The notes beneath the pieces were generated by a model. That model was not told the origin of the DNA, did not search any database, and saw only the letters and a program-made list of their open reading frames with translations. Positions 37,001-47,200 of a stretch of 64,000 nt of DNA are shown here, piece after piece (position 1 is the stretch's first letter; each line of letters begins with the position of its first letter). The stretch is taken from positions 30,690,001-30,754,000 of the forward strand of contig NC_059503.1 of assembly GCF_914767665.1 (NCBI RefSeq), read 5' to 3'. A program made the translations under genes and the position numbers. The DNA comes from Harmonia axyridis (lineage: Eukaryota; Arthropoda; Insecta; Coleoptera; Coccinellidae).

Positions 37001-37073
37001 TATCAGGTATATACCTCATTTCTTAGGGATGTTATGTAACGGGAAGGCGCATATAACAACATGGTTTGCTGGG
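34012..37073. mobile_element. 3.06 kb DNA element with CCCAGCAAAC termini
   Basis: The left end CCCAGCAAAC (34012) and right end GTTTGCTGGG (37073) are inverted. Inner subterminal words (GCGCCTT, GTTACATAACAT) also occur inverted on both sides. CT stands outside both ends (34010-34011, 37074-37075), a two-base target duplication, and removing the element plus one CT restores the retrotransposon frame. The interior is very AT-rich, has no transposase, and includes a 90 bp tandem repeat (34181-34360). It is a non-autonomous DNA element. I cannot place the superfamily. Confidence 0.75.
34181..34440 (+). repeat. 90 bp tandem repeat, two copies plus a degraded third
   Basis: TGTAACATACATGATACATC starts units at 34181 and 34271 with near-identical 90 bp periods. 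A shortened and altered third unit begins at about 34370. The words TGTAACAT, GATACAT and their complements recur through the rest of the element. The frame 34157-34366 is produced by the repeat and is not a gene. Confidence 0.85.
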
Positions 37074-37373
37074 CTGTATTTTGTACCATTCTTGATGTAA
37101 ACTGCAGTTCCGCCGTGTTGACCTTCCTGTCTGCAATGAAAGGCGGCTAGTTTGAAACCAGTTAATTTATATTTTTGGAGTTGTGTAGCAGTTTTCCAAT
37201 GTTCCGAGAGTGCCAGGAAATAGCATTCTGGGTTATCTCCGAGCATTGCATTCAGTTCATTCACACTATTTCCTATGGATTGGACATTCTGTGAAATAAG
37301 GCTCACTGAAAGCTGATACCTATTCTCCACTTTGAAAAGATTGTCCTCGTCCAAGGAATCGAAATCTCCTCAC
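37074..37373 (-). CDS. ORF2 5' part: start of endonuclease
   Basis: The frame opens after a TGA at about 37374 and has no ATG before its first conserved block, SVSLISQNVQSIGNSVNELN. It continues with YFLALSEHW and GGTAVYIKNGTKY, the N-terminal blocks of a non-LTR endonuclease (the QN and SEHW positions contribute to the active site). It overlaps the end of ORF1 by about 50 bases in another frame. It is cut at KNGTKY by the DNA element at 34012-37073. Confidence 0.8.
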
Positions 37374-38816
37374 CAGAACACCTTGAGGCCACATTTCCGG
37401 CTTTTGTAATTCTTCCATCAATGAAAAATCAGCCGCGACTTTGAAGGCAATGCTAATAGCGTTTTCTCTTTTTGGCAACATTTCGACCCTGAATTCTCTA
37501 TTGGGGAACTTTCGGGTGAGAAAGTTTTTTATGTTAGATTCGGTAGCCTTTAAATCCACTCTTCCCACATAAAGCCATGCTTTCCTTTCAGCACTAGTGA
37601 AACTAGCATTCTCTGGTAAACTTGTGATATCACTGTTTCCTTCTATCACGTTCTGCTTTTTTGTTTTTCTTTTTTTAGCCTCCACTGTTGTCCAAGCTTC
37701 ATGTTGTATGTGTTCACTTGAGAGTCTATCTTTTTGTGGTGTATTCTTACGAGTTGGTTGTGTTGGTTCCTTGAACTCGTCTATAATTATTTTTGGAATT
37801 GTGCTTACATCTTTTGAATTATCTCTTTCTGTGCTATTTCCATCCCTACTTACTACATTTTTCATTATTACATCTGAGTATTTGAGAGTTTTAGAATCTT
37901 TTCTGGTTTTTCTATTGATGTCTGTAGCATGGTGCTCTATTGATGGTTTCATTTTTGGGTCGGTTTCTGATATTAAGCTCTCTTTTATTTGAACTAATAG
38001 TCTGCTGAATAATTTGCTCTCTAGTTTTGTGAATACCTCATCTGAAATTTCATTCTCATCTGCATTGCCTTTTTTTTGTGATTCTTTTCCATCTTCATTG
38101 TGGGAAATTTTCTTAGCAGATTTCTGCTGTTCTTTCTTCAATTCCTCAATTTTTTCCTTCAGTATACGATTTTCTTCAGTTATAATTTTTATTTTATCCT
38201 TTTCTTCTTCGTTCTCCTTATTGAGAGTCTCTACCATTGATACAAGGTTCTCATTTTCTTTTTTCAAATTTTTAACTTCCTCTCTAAGATCCTTCACGAC
38301 ATTCTCACTACAATTCAATTCCTCTTGCTTATTAGCGATCTTACACTCTAAATTCTTCACTAATTTCTTTGATTTCCTTTCGCTTTCTTCCAAGTTTTTT
38401 AACCTTTCCTCATATTCACTCTCTGATAGAAAAACATCGTTTTCGAAAGTTTCACTATGTCTTCTCAGGGTTCTTATTTGATGTTCTTTCTCAATGTTCA
38501 ACAGACTCATCGTATCCATCTTCTTTATCAAATCCTTCTCTTTTATCTCCCTCTCTTCCTCAACCTGAATAATCTTCTCCTCTAACATTTGAATTTTCTC
38601 AGTATATTGCTGCAATTTCTTCCTCTGCAATATATTCTCTTCTTCTTCACGCTTATAGCTTTTTTGACATTCCACTGAGCATAGACAATTACCACCCTCT
38701 GTAATCTTTACTGATTTCCTTCTCTCTAGGCAACTCAAATGGAAATGGCCGAAACATTTTATGCACACAACATGACTGCTCTCCTTTTTTTTGCAGCACT
38801 CATAGGTGGCATTCAT
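37320..38816 (-). CDS. ORF1 of non-LTR retrotransposon: zinc finger, coiled coil, RRM-like end
   Basis: The protein has 498 residues from an ATG at 38816. Residues 1-50 carry a PHD-like Cys/His array (ECCKKK, CIKCFGHFHLSCLE, CLCSVECQKSYK). Residues 50-240 are almost continuous heptad-like Glu/Lys/Leu sequence, a long coiled coil for multimerisation. Residues 400-490 (KAWLYVGRVDLKATESNIKN to VRRFRFLGRG) resemble the RRM-like C-terminal domain of insect ORF1 proteins. It would bind the element RNA and form the ribonucleoprotein with ORF2. The frame is intact. Confidence 0.85.
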   Translation of the reverse strand: MNATYECCKKKESSHVVCIKCFGHFHLSCLERRKSVKITEGGNCLCSVECQKSYKREEEENILQRKKLQQYTEKIQMLEEKIIQVEEEREIKEKDLIKKMDTMSLLNIEKEHQIRTLRRHSETFENDVFLSESEYEERLKNLEESERKSKKLVKNLECKIANKQEELNCSENVVKDLREEVKNLKKENENLVSMVETLNKENEEEKDKIKIITEENRILKEKIEELKKEQQKSAKKISHNEDGKESQKKGNADENEISDEVFTKLESKLFSRLLVQIKESLISETDPKMKPSIEHHATDINRKTRKDSKTLKYSDVIMKNVVSRDGNSTERDNSKDVSTIPKIIIDEFKEPTQPTRKNTPQKDRLSSEHIQHEAWTTVEAKKRKTKKQNVIEGNSDITSLPENASFTSAERKAWLYVGRVDLKATESNIKNFLTRKFPNREFRVEMLPKRENAISIAFKVAADFSLMEELQKPEMWPQGVLVRRFRFLGRGQSFQSGE

Positions 38817-39412
38817 ACTATGTTAGTACTTGATATCAATAATGCTTCCTTCCCCTGATTCCCAATGAAACACCATGAAAATAATTCAGAATGAACTGAA
38901 GTTCATTACCAATCCTGTCGGTGTATGTGAACCTTTATCCACTGCCAACCTTATCACCATCTGTCCCCAGATAATGAAGGATGGGGAAAAAAAAAGGATT
39001 ATTCCAAGACGATTCTGAAATCTCCAGTAATTTGATCTGCTATTTTTCAATCTCAGAATTTCAATTTTACACCATCACATTTAGAAAGTCTTGTTTTCTT
39101 ATCTGTACAAAATTCAAAACAAAAATTAACCATTAACGCGCTGATTTTCAGAGCTCAAATCGACACATCCGTTCACCAAAAAAAATCTTAGTATTATAAA
39201 AAACACAAACAAGGACAAGGACAAACTATATTATGAGTAAATGATTTTATTTCCTTTTCGCAACAATTGTTTTTGAGTCGTTATAGTTTATAAGCATGAA
39301 GGCATGGTATATTAAATTTATATTTTTTCTGTTTATTATGATCACAAATTTATTGAATGTTTTCTTAAGGAAAAAGGAGTTTGTTGTTTTTAAAATGTTC
39401 CTTGTTGTGTAT

Positions 39413-39745
39413 ATACATTTTTCCTACAACTGCTATGAAAAGTAGTGTATTCTTCATAGCTTATTCAATTTCAAAACTATGTATTGCTCATACTGTGGGA
39501 AATATTATTTCTCACGGCACTCTGCCCACACCTCGCTTGGTAGACCAATGAAATTGGGCTTTTGAGTCGGTTCTATGGAAACGTAATAAATTTTAGCCCA
39601 TACTGTCAACGAAGGCTATTTTGATTTTAATCAAGTCCATTAATTGAATTATTGAAATTTGTGCAGTTGTAGGAGAGGTATAGTGTGTGGAGAAAGACCT
39701 TTTCTCGCTCGTGTGTTTGCGGCACTCGCCTTTCAGGCTTTATTT
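39413..39745 (+). repeat. dispersed repeat, single-arm copy of the 22.8-23.5 kb palindrome
   Basis: It starts with CCTACAACTGCTATG and runs through CACACCTCGCTTGGTAGACC to TTTCTCGCTCGTGTGTTTGC, the same order as 22828-23140. It has one copy of the 27 bp unit region and no opposite arm. Confidence 0.85.
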
Positions 39746-39903
39746 GTGATAAAATAATTTGTTCGATTACCGATCCCATGAGAAAGTAATGTTTATTCAT
39801 CTTCCAAATTAATTTGATTCGTCACGAATAACTCAAACTTTTCTATTTATTTACGGCTTAGATGTTTTTCGGTGATATCACTACTGAAATAATTTTCATG
39901 AAC

Positions 39904-40051
39904 TAATAAGTTTTTTCCAACTAGTTCAACTACAAATTACTATTCTAGAAAATGATTGGCGTAATAACTATACCTATATAGGTATAGTTATTACGCCAAT
40001 CATTTTCTGGAATAGTAATTTGTAGTTGAATTAGTTGGAAAAAACTTATTA
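39904..40051. repeat. near-perfect 146 bp hairpin
   Basis: The arms of about 70 bp meet at CCTATATAGG (centre at 39977/39978) and differ at only a few positions. The left arm runs AATAAGTTTTTTCCAAC to GTAATAACTATA. It could be a fold-back remnant or a recent inverted duplication. It lies 90 bases from the 3' end of the RpL27 retrocopy. Confidence 0.85.
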
Positions 40052-40140
40052 TATTTGCTTTACATCATTTTTAGTTTTGAATATAATTTTTTATAGAATT
40101 ATAACTGTGAAAAAAGTAGTGCTGATTTTATTATTTTTTT

Positions 40141-40580
40141 TTATCGTTTATTTATAGATGTTTCTAAGAATCTTAATTTTTGGAAGAACCATTTGTTCTT
40201 TCCTTGTTTGTATCGTTCTTCAAACTTGACTCTAGTTTGGAATCTCACCTTCTTCCTCTTCATTGGATCTTTAAGATCTTTAGGTGTCACTTTAAGGTCA
40301 GAGGTCAAATCAACACTGTACCTAGTTGGTATGATGTGATTGTAATTTATTGTCGAAAAGCCTTTATTTTGACGAAAGCCTTTATTTTGGATCTCTTGTA
40401 AATTTTTCCCATTCTGCTGTGTACCTTTCTGGGATATCTGTCAATACCTGCAACTAGTGCATGTCCGTATTGTTTTTCGGAAGTTCCATCATCATAGTTT
40501 TTTACGATAACGGCTTTCCTTCCCGCGTAACGACCTCCAAGGATCAGTACGACTTTACCAGATTTCATTATTTTACCCAT
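40141..40580 (-). pseudogene. RpL27: RpL27 (large-subunit ribosomal protein eL27) processed retrocopy
   Basis: From ATG at 40580 the frame reads MGKIMKSGKVVLILGGRYAG, VIVKNYDDGTSEKQYGHALV, GIDRYPRKVHSRMGKIY, RSKIKAFVK, then runs off into a repeated IKAF and a stop (TAA at 40347-40349). In a shifted frame the rest of eL27 follows: NYNHIIPTRYSVDLTSDLKV, DLKDPMKRKKVRFQTRVKFE, GKNKWFFQKLRF. The usual stop after the final Phe is lost, and seven further codons precede a TAA and an A-rich run. The break is a partial duplication of an 18 bp piece (ATAAAGGCTTTCGTCAAA) near 40350-40385. Lack of introns and the A-rich 3' end show a retrocopy. The functional gene should be elsewhere. Confidence 0.85.
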
Positions 40581-41214
40581 TTTGATTGTTGATGTTAACT
40601 TGTTACCATAACCAACAATCCCCGACTAAAAAATGATGAATCTAATCGGTCGGAGTCATGGACCGGAAGGCGCATTGGTCGATAGATTGACCACCCCACA
40701 AACAACTGTAAATTAAAATCAATTAAGAAGATCTCCATAGCGCCATAGCGGTGCATGGTGACTCTGTAGTAGCATCGTTGGGTTTATATCTCATGCTGCC
40801 CGATTTGTCAAGAGATGCGCAGCTCACGACGCTATCTTTCGGACAAGCAGAGAGTAACTACAAGTATTTCTTCGAAAAAAAAAATAGTTATATGCATTAT
40901 AAAGAAAATTCATTTAGATCCAATAGCTCTCAGGTTTTCAATTGATTGATGTTTTTATTTTACACCTCTCATTATATTTCCTCCATTATATCAATTTCAG
41001 GATAAGCATCATTCATTTTTATATTCGATTGTTACTTTGTATTGCTTTCTGTCAATTGAAAATTGAAAGTCCTTTTCATAGATTCTCCAGATTGTCTTTT
41101 TTTTACATTTCTATGTCGAAATTTGTCCTTTAATTCGACCTCTAATTGACATTTCGAATTTGAATCTTTTAGTTTTCATTGAAATTGAAGCCGTTTATAT
41201 CATTCCTTTTTAAC

Positions 41215-44200
41215 ATGGCCTTAAACAAATTATCAATAGATAAAGTCGATATAAGTGGAAAGAGAATTTTTATGAGGTAAGTATTAAAATAAGCAATTCT
41301 ATTACATTGATGGAAGTCCATATATATCTCCAATTGAAGCTATTTTTTAGAGTCGATTTCAATGTACCTCTGAAAGACGGTGTTATAACGAACAATCAAA
41401 GAATAGTCGCTGCCTTGGATACCATCAAATATGCTATAGAAAAAGGTGCTAAAAGTGTAGTACTAGGCTCCCATTTAGGAAGGCCTGATGGTTCTGCAAT
41501 TCCAAAGTATTCCATGCAACCAGTGGCCGATGAATTGAAGAAATTACTCAACAAGTTCGTATTTATAAAATCAATCGGGTATATACTTATTTAGAATAAT
41601 ATTTCTAGGGATGTTACTTTCTTGAAAGATTGTGTTGGTCCTGAAGTTGAAAGTGCTTGTGCTAATCCTGTTGCGGGTTCTGTAATTCTGTTAGAAAATC
41701 TTCGTTATCATGTTGAAGAAGAAGGAAAGGGTGTAGATTCAGCTGGAAAAAAAATTAAAGCTGATCCTGCCAAAGTGAAGGCTTTTAGAGAAAGTTTAAG
41801 AAAATTAGGAGACATCTATGTAAATGATGCATTTGGTACTGCACATCGTGCTCATTCTTCGATGATGGGTGAAGGTATGTTTCAAACAATGTCTCTTAAT
41901 CAATTACTTTTAACAAATATATTTAGGCTATGAACAGAGGTGTGCTGGTTTTCTACTAAAGAAAGAGTTAACTTATTTCGCAAAGGCTTTAACAAACCCT
42001 GAGAGGTGAGTTTCTTTACAGTTATGAAATATTTCTTTGTGGATTCAGTACTATACGTAAAAGTTGAAATGACCATATTACATGTCCACAGACAAAATTA
42101 AAAATTCCATCAATAAGATTGTGGTTACTTCATCTTTCATGATGGTTAATTGATATTTTATTTTTATTTGAATTTCTATTATAGACCGTTCTTGGCCATT
42201 CTTGGTGGTGCAAAAGTGGCAGATAAAATTCAGCTCATTGAAAATTTATTAGACAAAGTGAATGAGATGATTATTGGAGGAGGTATGGCTTATACATTCC
42301 TTAAAGTTACGGAAAATATGAAAGTAAGTCTATTTTTTGTTCCTATTTCCTTCAATTTTCAATTGATTAAAAAAAAATTGGTAGTGACCAAAATATGCTA
42401 GTAGTTTAGTGGTAGAATACATTTTATTGAAGCCACCAACAAATATTTCTTCTTGATCAGTAGTATGTCGGTAATGGATGTTCATTACTATGAGCGATTT
42501 CAAGCGAATAACGTTGTTATCGTTGGTAATTACCAAAAATAACCAACTGCATTCAAGCGCTTTTGGTCATTGTTATGTCACTTGACTTCATGAACTAGCT
42601 CTTTAACATTACCGATTTGGACCGGATTACCAAAGGTAACCAAACTCGAGAGCAGGGTTAAACTTCTGGTATTTAAGGAAGTTAGGTTAAATTTCATCGA
42701 AATAAGGCTTGATGAATTCCATACTCAAAAATATGCAATCCTACAAAATTCTCTTTTGATGGCGGGTTTTGTTTTATTAAAACAGACTATTCATACAGAA
42801 GGATATTAAAATAAAAATTGGTTGAGTTTGTTTTGATTACAGTATCCTGACCTACATTAACAAAAATTTGGTCATTCGAGGTTATTCCTAAAGGGCTAAA
42901 ACCAAGAGCAAGACCCACAATAACCACAGTTATTAATGGTTATTCACTTGAAATCCTTTTATATCATATACTTTTAGATCTTCGAATTAATTGATTGGCT
43001 TCTAGAGCCAGTGCATATAGCAATTGCAGTACATATTTGGAAAAAAAAACATTGGACAAAGAGTTATGAAGAAACACTTTTAATTTCATTTTTAAGAATT
43101 TACACCATTCAAAACATTAATTGGACAATTAATATAAATATAATAAATTGATTTTACTCATGAAAATGTTACGCAATCCATTTTTAATAATTTGGGAGCG
43201 ATAAGATGTGAATCCATTATTATTTAGAAAAAGTCATTCCTAGTTTTACTCATGTTGAATCATTTTTAAATATTTATTTCCTCCATTTTTGCTGCAGTAA
43301 GTAATTTATTTTTAAATGATTATCTTTAGTAGGGCTATCGCAAATGATAATAGCATTGAATTAACATACTTGAATTTATTGACATTACACTTGTATATTT
43401 ACTATTATAAATAATTTTCTTGATACTTGCAAGAGAAATTCATTGATGTCATGCAAAAGTACACAAAGGCATAAAAAATAAGATAAAAATATTTCAAAAT
43501 ATTAGAATATCTGTCATCTTTCAGCATAATGATAGTTCTTTTGTGATCTAAGCTTGTGGTTTCTTTTTTCGTTTTGTTCTTTAAAGATATTTTTTTGTTA
43601 GATATAGATATAAGTTGCACTTCAGAAAACACCAATTTCACTTTTTTGTAATCTTGCTCTTTGTTTTTTTGCATTTCTGGTATTGATTGGTATATGGCTT
43701 TTGATTCCCTCAGGATATCTTCGGTGTTTTCCATTGTAGTTCGTTTTTTCTGTTCATCGTTTCGATGATACAGTCCTTCTTTAATGTCGTCAATTGAAGA
43801 ATCAAGGTCTGTTCGTTTTTCTTCAATACCTTTATGGAATAGGAGATCCGAGAAGCTCGAAGTTGGGGTTTGGACGATTGAATGTTCTACAAGTAAAAAA
43901 ATTAACTCAGTGACCTTTGACACTGTTCGATGTAGTTGAGTATTATAATACATAATAAATTCTATTCCTCCAATTACCTGAAATAGCTTTTGTGTTCTTC
44001 CTGAACCGAAGTTTGGTAGATCCTGCAATAGAACTGTGAAAGCTGCATCTTTTCTCAGGGTTCCACATTAACTGAACGTCCTTCATTGTAGTCTGATTGA
44101 AAGTCTCTTTCACCTTAGAAAGGCCCTCTAGGAAATCCAGGAGTTTTCTGAAGTTTGGGGAGGTATCTTCTATCGGAAGCAATTGGTGACGTTTCTCAAA

Positions 44201-47200
44201 GAGTCTGCCAGCCTTTAGATTCTTCAGAGCCTTCATGAAGGGCGTTAGATCGTGGGAGATATCTCCTTTTAAGGAGCATGCAGAGCATTGAAATTCCATT
44301 GGTTGAGATCTGTAATATCACCAAGGATAAGTTTTTGTTTTTAAACTAAGTTTGGTGATTCAAGGTTCCAAAAAATTACTTACAATTCAATCTTTCTCCA
44401 AGTGTAGCTCTCTGAACCGCTAAAACTGGTAATACTTCTTTCTGCGCAGCCGTTGGCGAATTCCGAAATTTCCGTTGTTGCAGCGCTCAGTGCTTCAGCA
44501 CTTGCGTTCAATATACTCTCGAACGGCGCTTGATGGACGCTCACTATGGACGAAACGGTAGTGCTCATCAGGTCTGCCGTGGTTTTGGGTTTATGTATGG
44601 TAGTGATAACTGGTAGTTTGGCACCAGCCAGGATCGCTTGAAGAAGGTGTATTTCAATTAGGATAAGTTTTGCGATGGGTTTCAATAAGTTACCTGGTAG
44701 CGCCGACGTTATCTTGGGATTAGGCAGCATGTTACCATCGTCAACGTTTATTCGTTCTGTCATATCGATTATTAATCTTGTTTTTGTCTTGACCACGTCG
44801 GCGAATTTACCAAAGGCTTCCTTCGACATCTTCCTCAAGACCCTCTTGGTTTTTTGGCTCAGACTGGTGAAGGATGTTTTTGGAGTAGGACATCTCAAAA
44901 TTGGACACAGGGGAATATCTCCCTCTTCACTTGCTATATGAGATGGGTAAAGTTCCAAATCTCTGAGGGAAAAGTATCGATTACAGTTAAACTCGTTTAA
45001 AAAAGGTAACATGCAAAAGAGCCAGGAAAAATACCAACTTTCTCTTCAACTCCTGTTCGGTTTTAATTTGATCTTTCAATTGGCAGTTATGTGTTTCTTC
45101 ATTTTTATTTCCGTTTCCCTCGTTTATCTTGAACAGTTCTAGTTCTTCTGGTATGTCGAAACTTCTTTCTTCTTCTACAGTACTTGGTCTGCTGTGGAAC
45201 TTCATTATTCTTGATATAGATCGTTTTTTGGGAGGTTTAGGCATCTTGAAACTGACAGCTGGAGTTATGAGGGCCTTCGTCGTACTAGAAATAATAAATT
45301 TGTCTATTCATCATTTTGAGTTAAAAACTACTCTACCAACCTTTCTTCCTCTGGTTCTTGCTTTGGTCTAACAATATCGCTTTTTGATGAGATCTTTCGA
45401 ACGTTAGAACTTTCTGTGTCATCGACATTTTTGTTTTGTTTAGTATTTTGTTCATTTATCATCTTTAGTACTTTATTGATTTCTTTTTCCATCTTATCTA
45501 TTGTCTTTTTCTTATAGATATGGTCATTTGTTGACAATACGTCCACCATTTTCTCTTCGATAATATTTATAGCTTTTTGAATGTTGCCTTGGAGCTTGGT
45601 GTTGCGGTTTCTTAGCATGTGGAGATGATCAACCATTACTTTCTGACTTGGACTCAACGGACGACATCTGTGTATTGGCGTTGAAGGTGTGGAGTTTATA
45701 TTTATAAACTTAGGGTTTTTATGTTGTTTTTGTTCCGTCAAATCCATGTCGTAGAAAACTTTCATAGGATTAATTTCGAATCGGAGTTTCTTCTCCTTGT
45801 TGACCAGCGTTTGCATCTGCGGTTGCTCTTTGGTTTCTTGCATCGATCTTTGCCTTGGGGAGATCCTTCCGGTAGAAGAAGTCTTAGATAGATTTTGAAT
45901 ATTGTTCCTTTCGATATATCGCATGCCGATTGGCGATTTTGGCAACAGTGGGGTTTTTGGTGTTCTTGGACGTCTGGATGCCGGTTTCCAAGGATTCGGA
46001 TTACTTAATTTCTTGCTCTGACATTGGAAACCTAAAAGAGATAGTTGATGAAAAGACGTTGGATACTGAAATTTTCTTCACCTGTATTATCGCTTTCCGT
46101 CGATTTTTCTAGGCTTTCTGATCTCCTGTATCTATTTTTTCTAGAAGAAAACTTAGAAAAATTTTCCTGGGTTTCGCCATCGATGATTTCCCGACTCTTT
46201 CGAGTGAGACTCACGTCGACGTGGCGAGTTTTTGTATTCTGAGGAAGATTGACGAATTTATTTGGATTCTGCCTTGATCCGAAGTTAGGAGTTTTGGGTG
46301 TACCTGTGTTAATTTGGTGATAATATCAACGGAAAATCTTGGGAAATCGTCCAACTTACCGACGCGCCTTCTACCGGCCGTTTTCTTCTTGGATTTCCTG
46401 TCGCCTGCAGTGGAAGGCCTTACATTTTCAACGGTGGATACCTCGAGTTCGTCGGTTTCCGACAAAGAGGTGATGTTTATAGGAGATCGTTCTAGATCCA
46501 CAACTTCCTCTAATATTTTGTTCTCTGAATAATGTTTGAGCGGGTCGAAATCATAGAATACCTTCACTGGAAGAACAGTTATGTTTTGGAAGACCTTATT
46601 TTCCGGATCGTGTATGTACGGAAACAACTTGGCAGCTGTCGATCTTCTTCCTGTTGCCCTAAGGTAAAGTTCTGGCACCTTCAGAACCTTTTGCATTTGG
46701 TCAACACCTTTGAATACACACGTCTTCGGTGCCGTGGTCTTGGCCACGATATTTACGATTGGAACATGTTGGTTGAAGAAGGTCTTTTTGACCAAGTTCT
46801 CTTCGATCCTCTGGTGAACTGCTGATTTGGAATCTTGTGCTAGCACCTTTCTCGAATTCTTTCTCAGGCTTCGTTTAGACTTAGTCTCCTTTTGCTTGAC
46901 AAGATTTTTATCGCTCGACTGTGATTTCGTCGAACTCTTTTTCGACTTGATTTCTCCGATGTTCTGAATTAACAGCTGGGTAGCGGCTTTGGGCGTCAAG
47001 TTCTGAAGTTCGTTGGTTTTCGTTGACGTGACAGAGTCATCATCTCCGGATTTTTTGGCACTTCTGATTTTTCTCGTTGATTTTTTGTCGTTTTTCTGTA
47101 ACATAAGCTTAGGTGGTTCTTGTTTTTTATTATGTTGCTCACTTACCGATTTGAATCGGCAGAATTTGCAGTCGTTTTGCGTGCAGCTCAGCTTAGGTGC

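Larger units (their letters stand above)
31262..38990 (-). mobile_element. near-complete non-LTR retrotransposon (CR1/Jockey group)
   Basis: Read on the minus strand the order is: 5' region, ORF1 (38816-37320), ORF2 with an apurinic-type endonuclease and reverse transcriptase (37373 to 31402, cut by a DNA element), a 3' region and a TTA/ATT repeat at 31262-31280. Apart from the insertion both frames are free of stops, so the copy is young. There is no RNase H domain. The 5' limit is a guess and I found no convincing target-site duplication. Truncated relatives in this window are at 8420-9045 and 17300-19155. Confidence 0.8.

Noticed and set aside
37597..38572. Long plus-strand frames rich in Ser/Phe
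   Set aside because: They are the antisense shadow of the coiled-coil ORF1 (Glu/Lys codons read backwards).
31240..39110. Target-site duplication of the non-LTR element
   Set aside because: CTTGGAAT-like and ATTCCAAG-like words flank it, but in inverted, not direct, orientation; no direct repeat was found.
40347..40580. RpL27 as a functional 77-codon gene
   Set aside because: Essential C-terminal half is out of frame, no introns, A-rich 3' end; it is a retrocopy.
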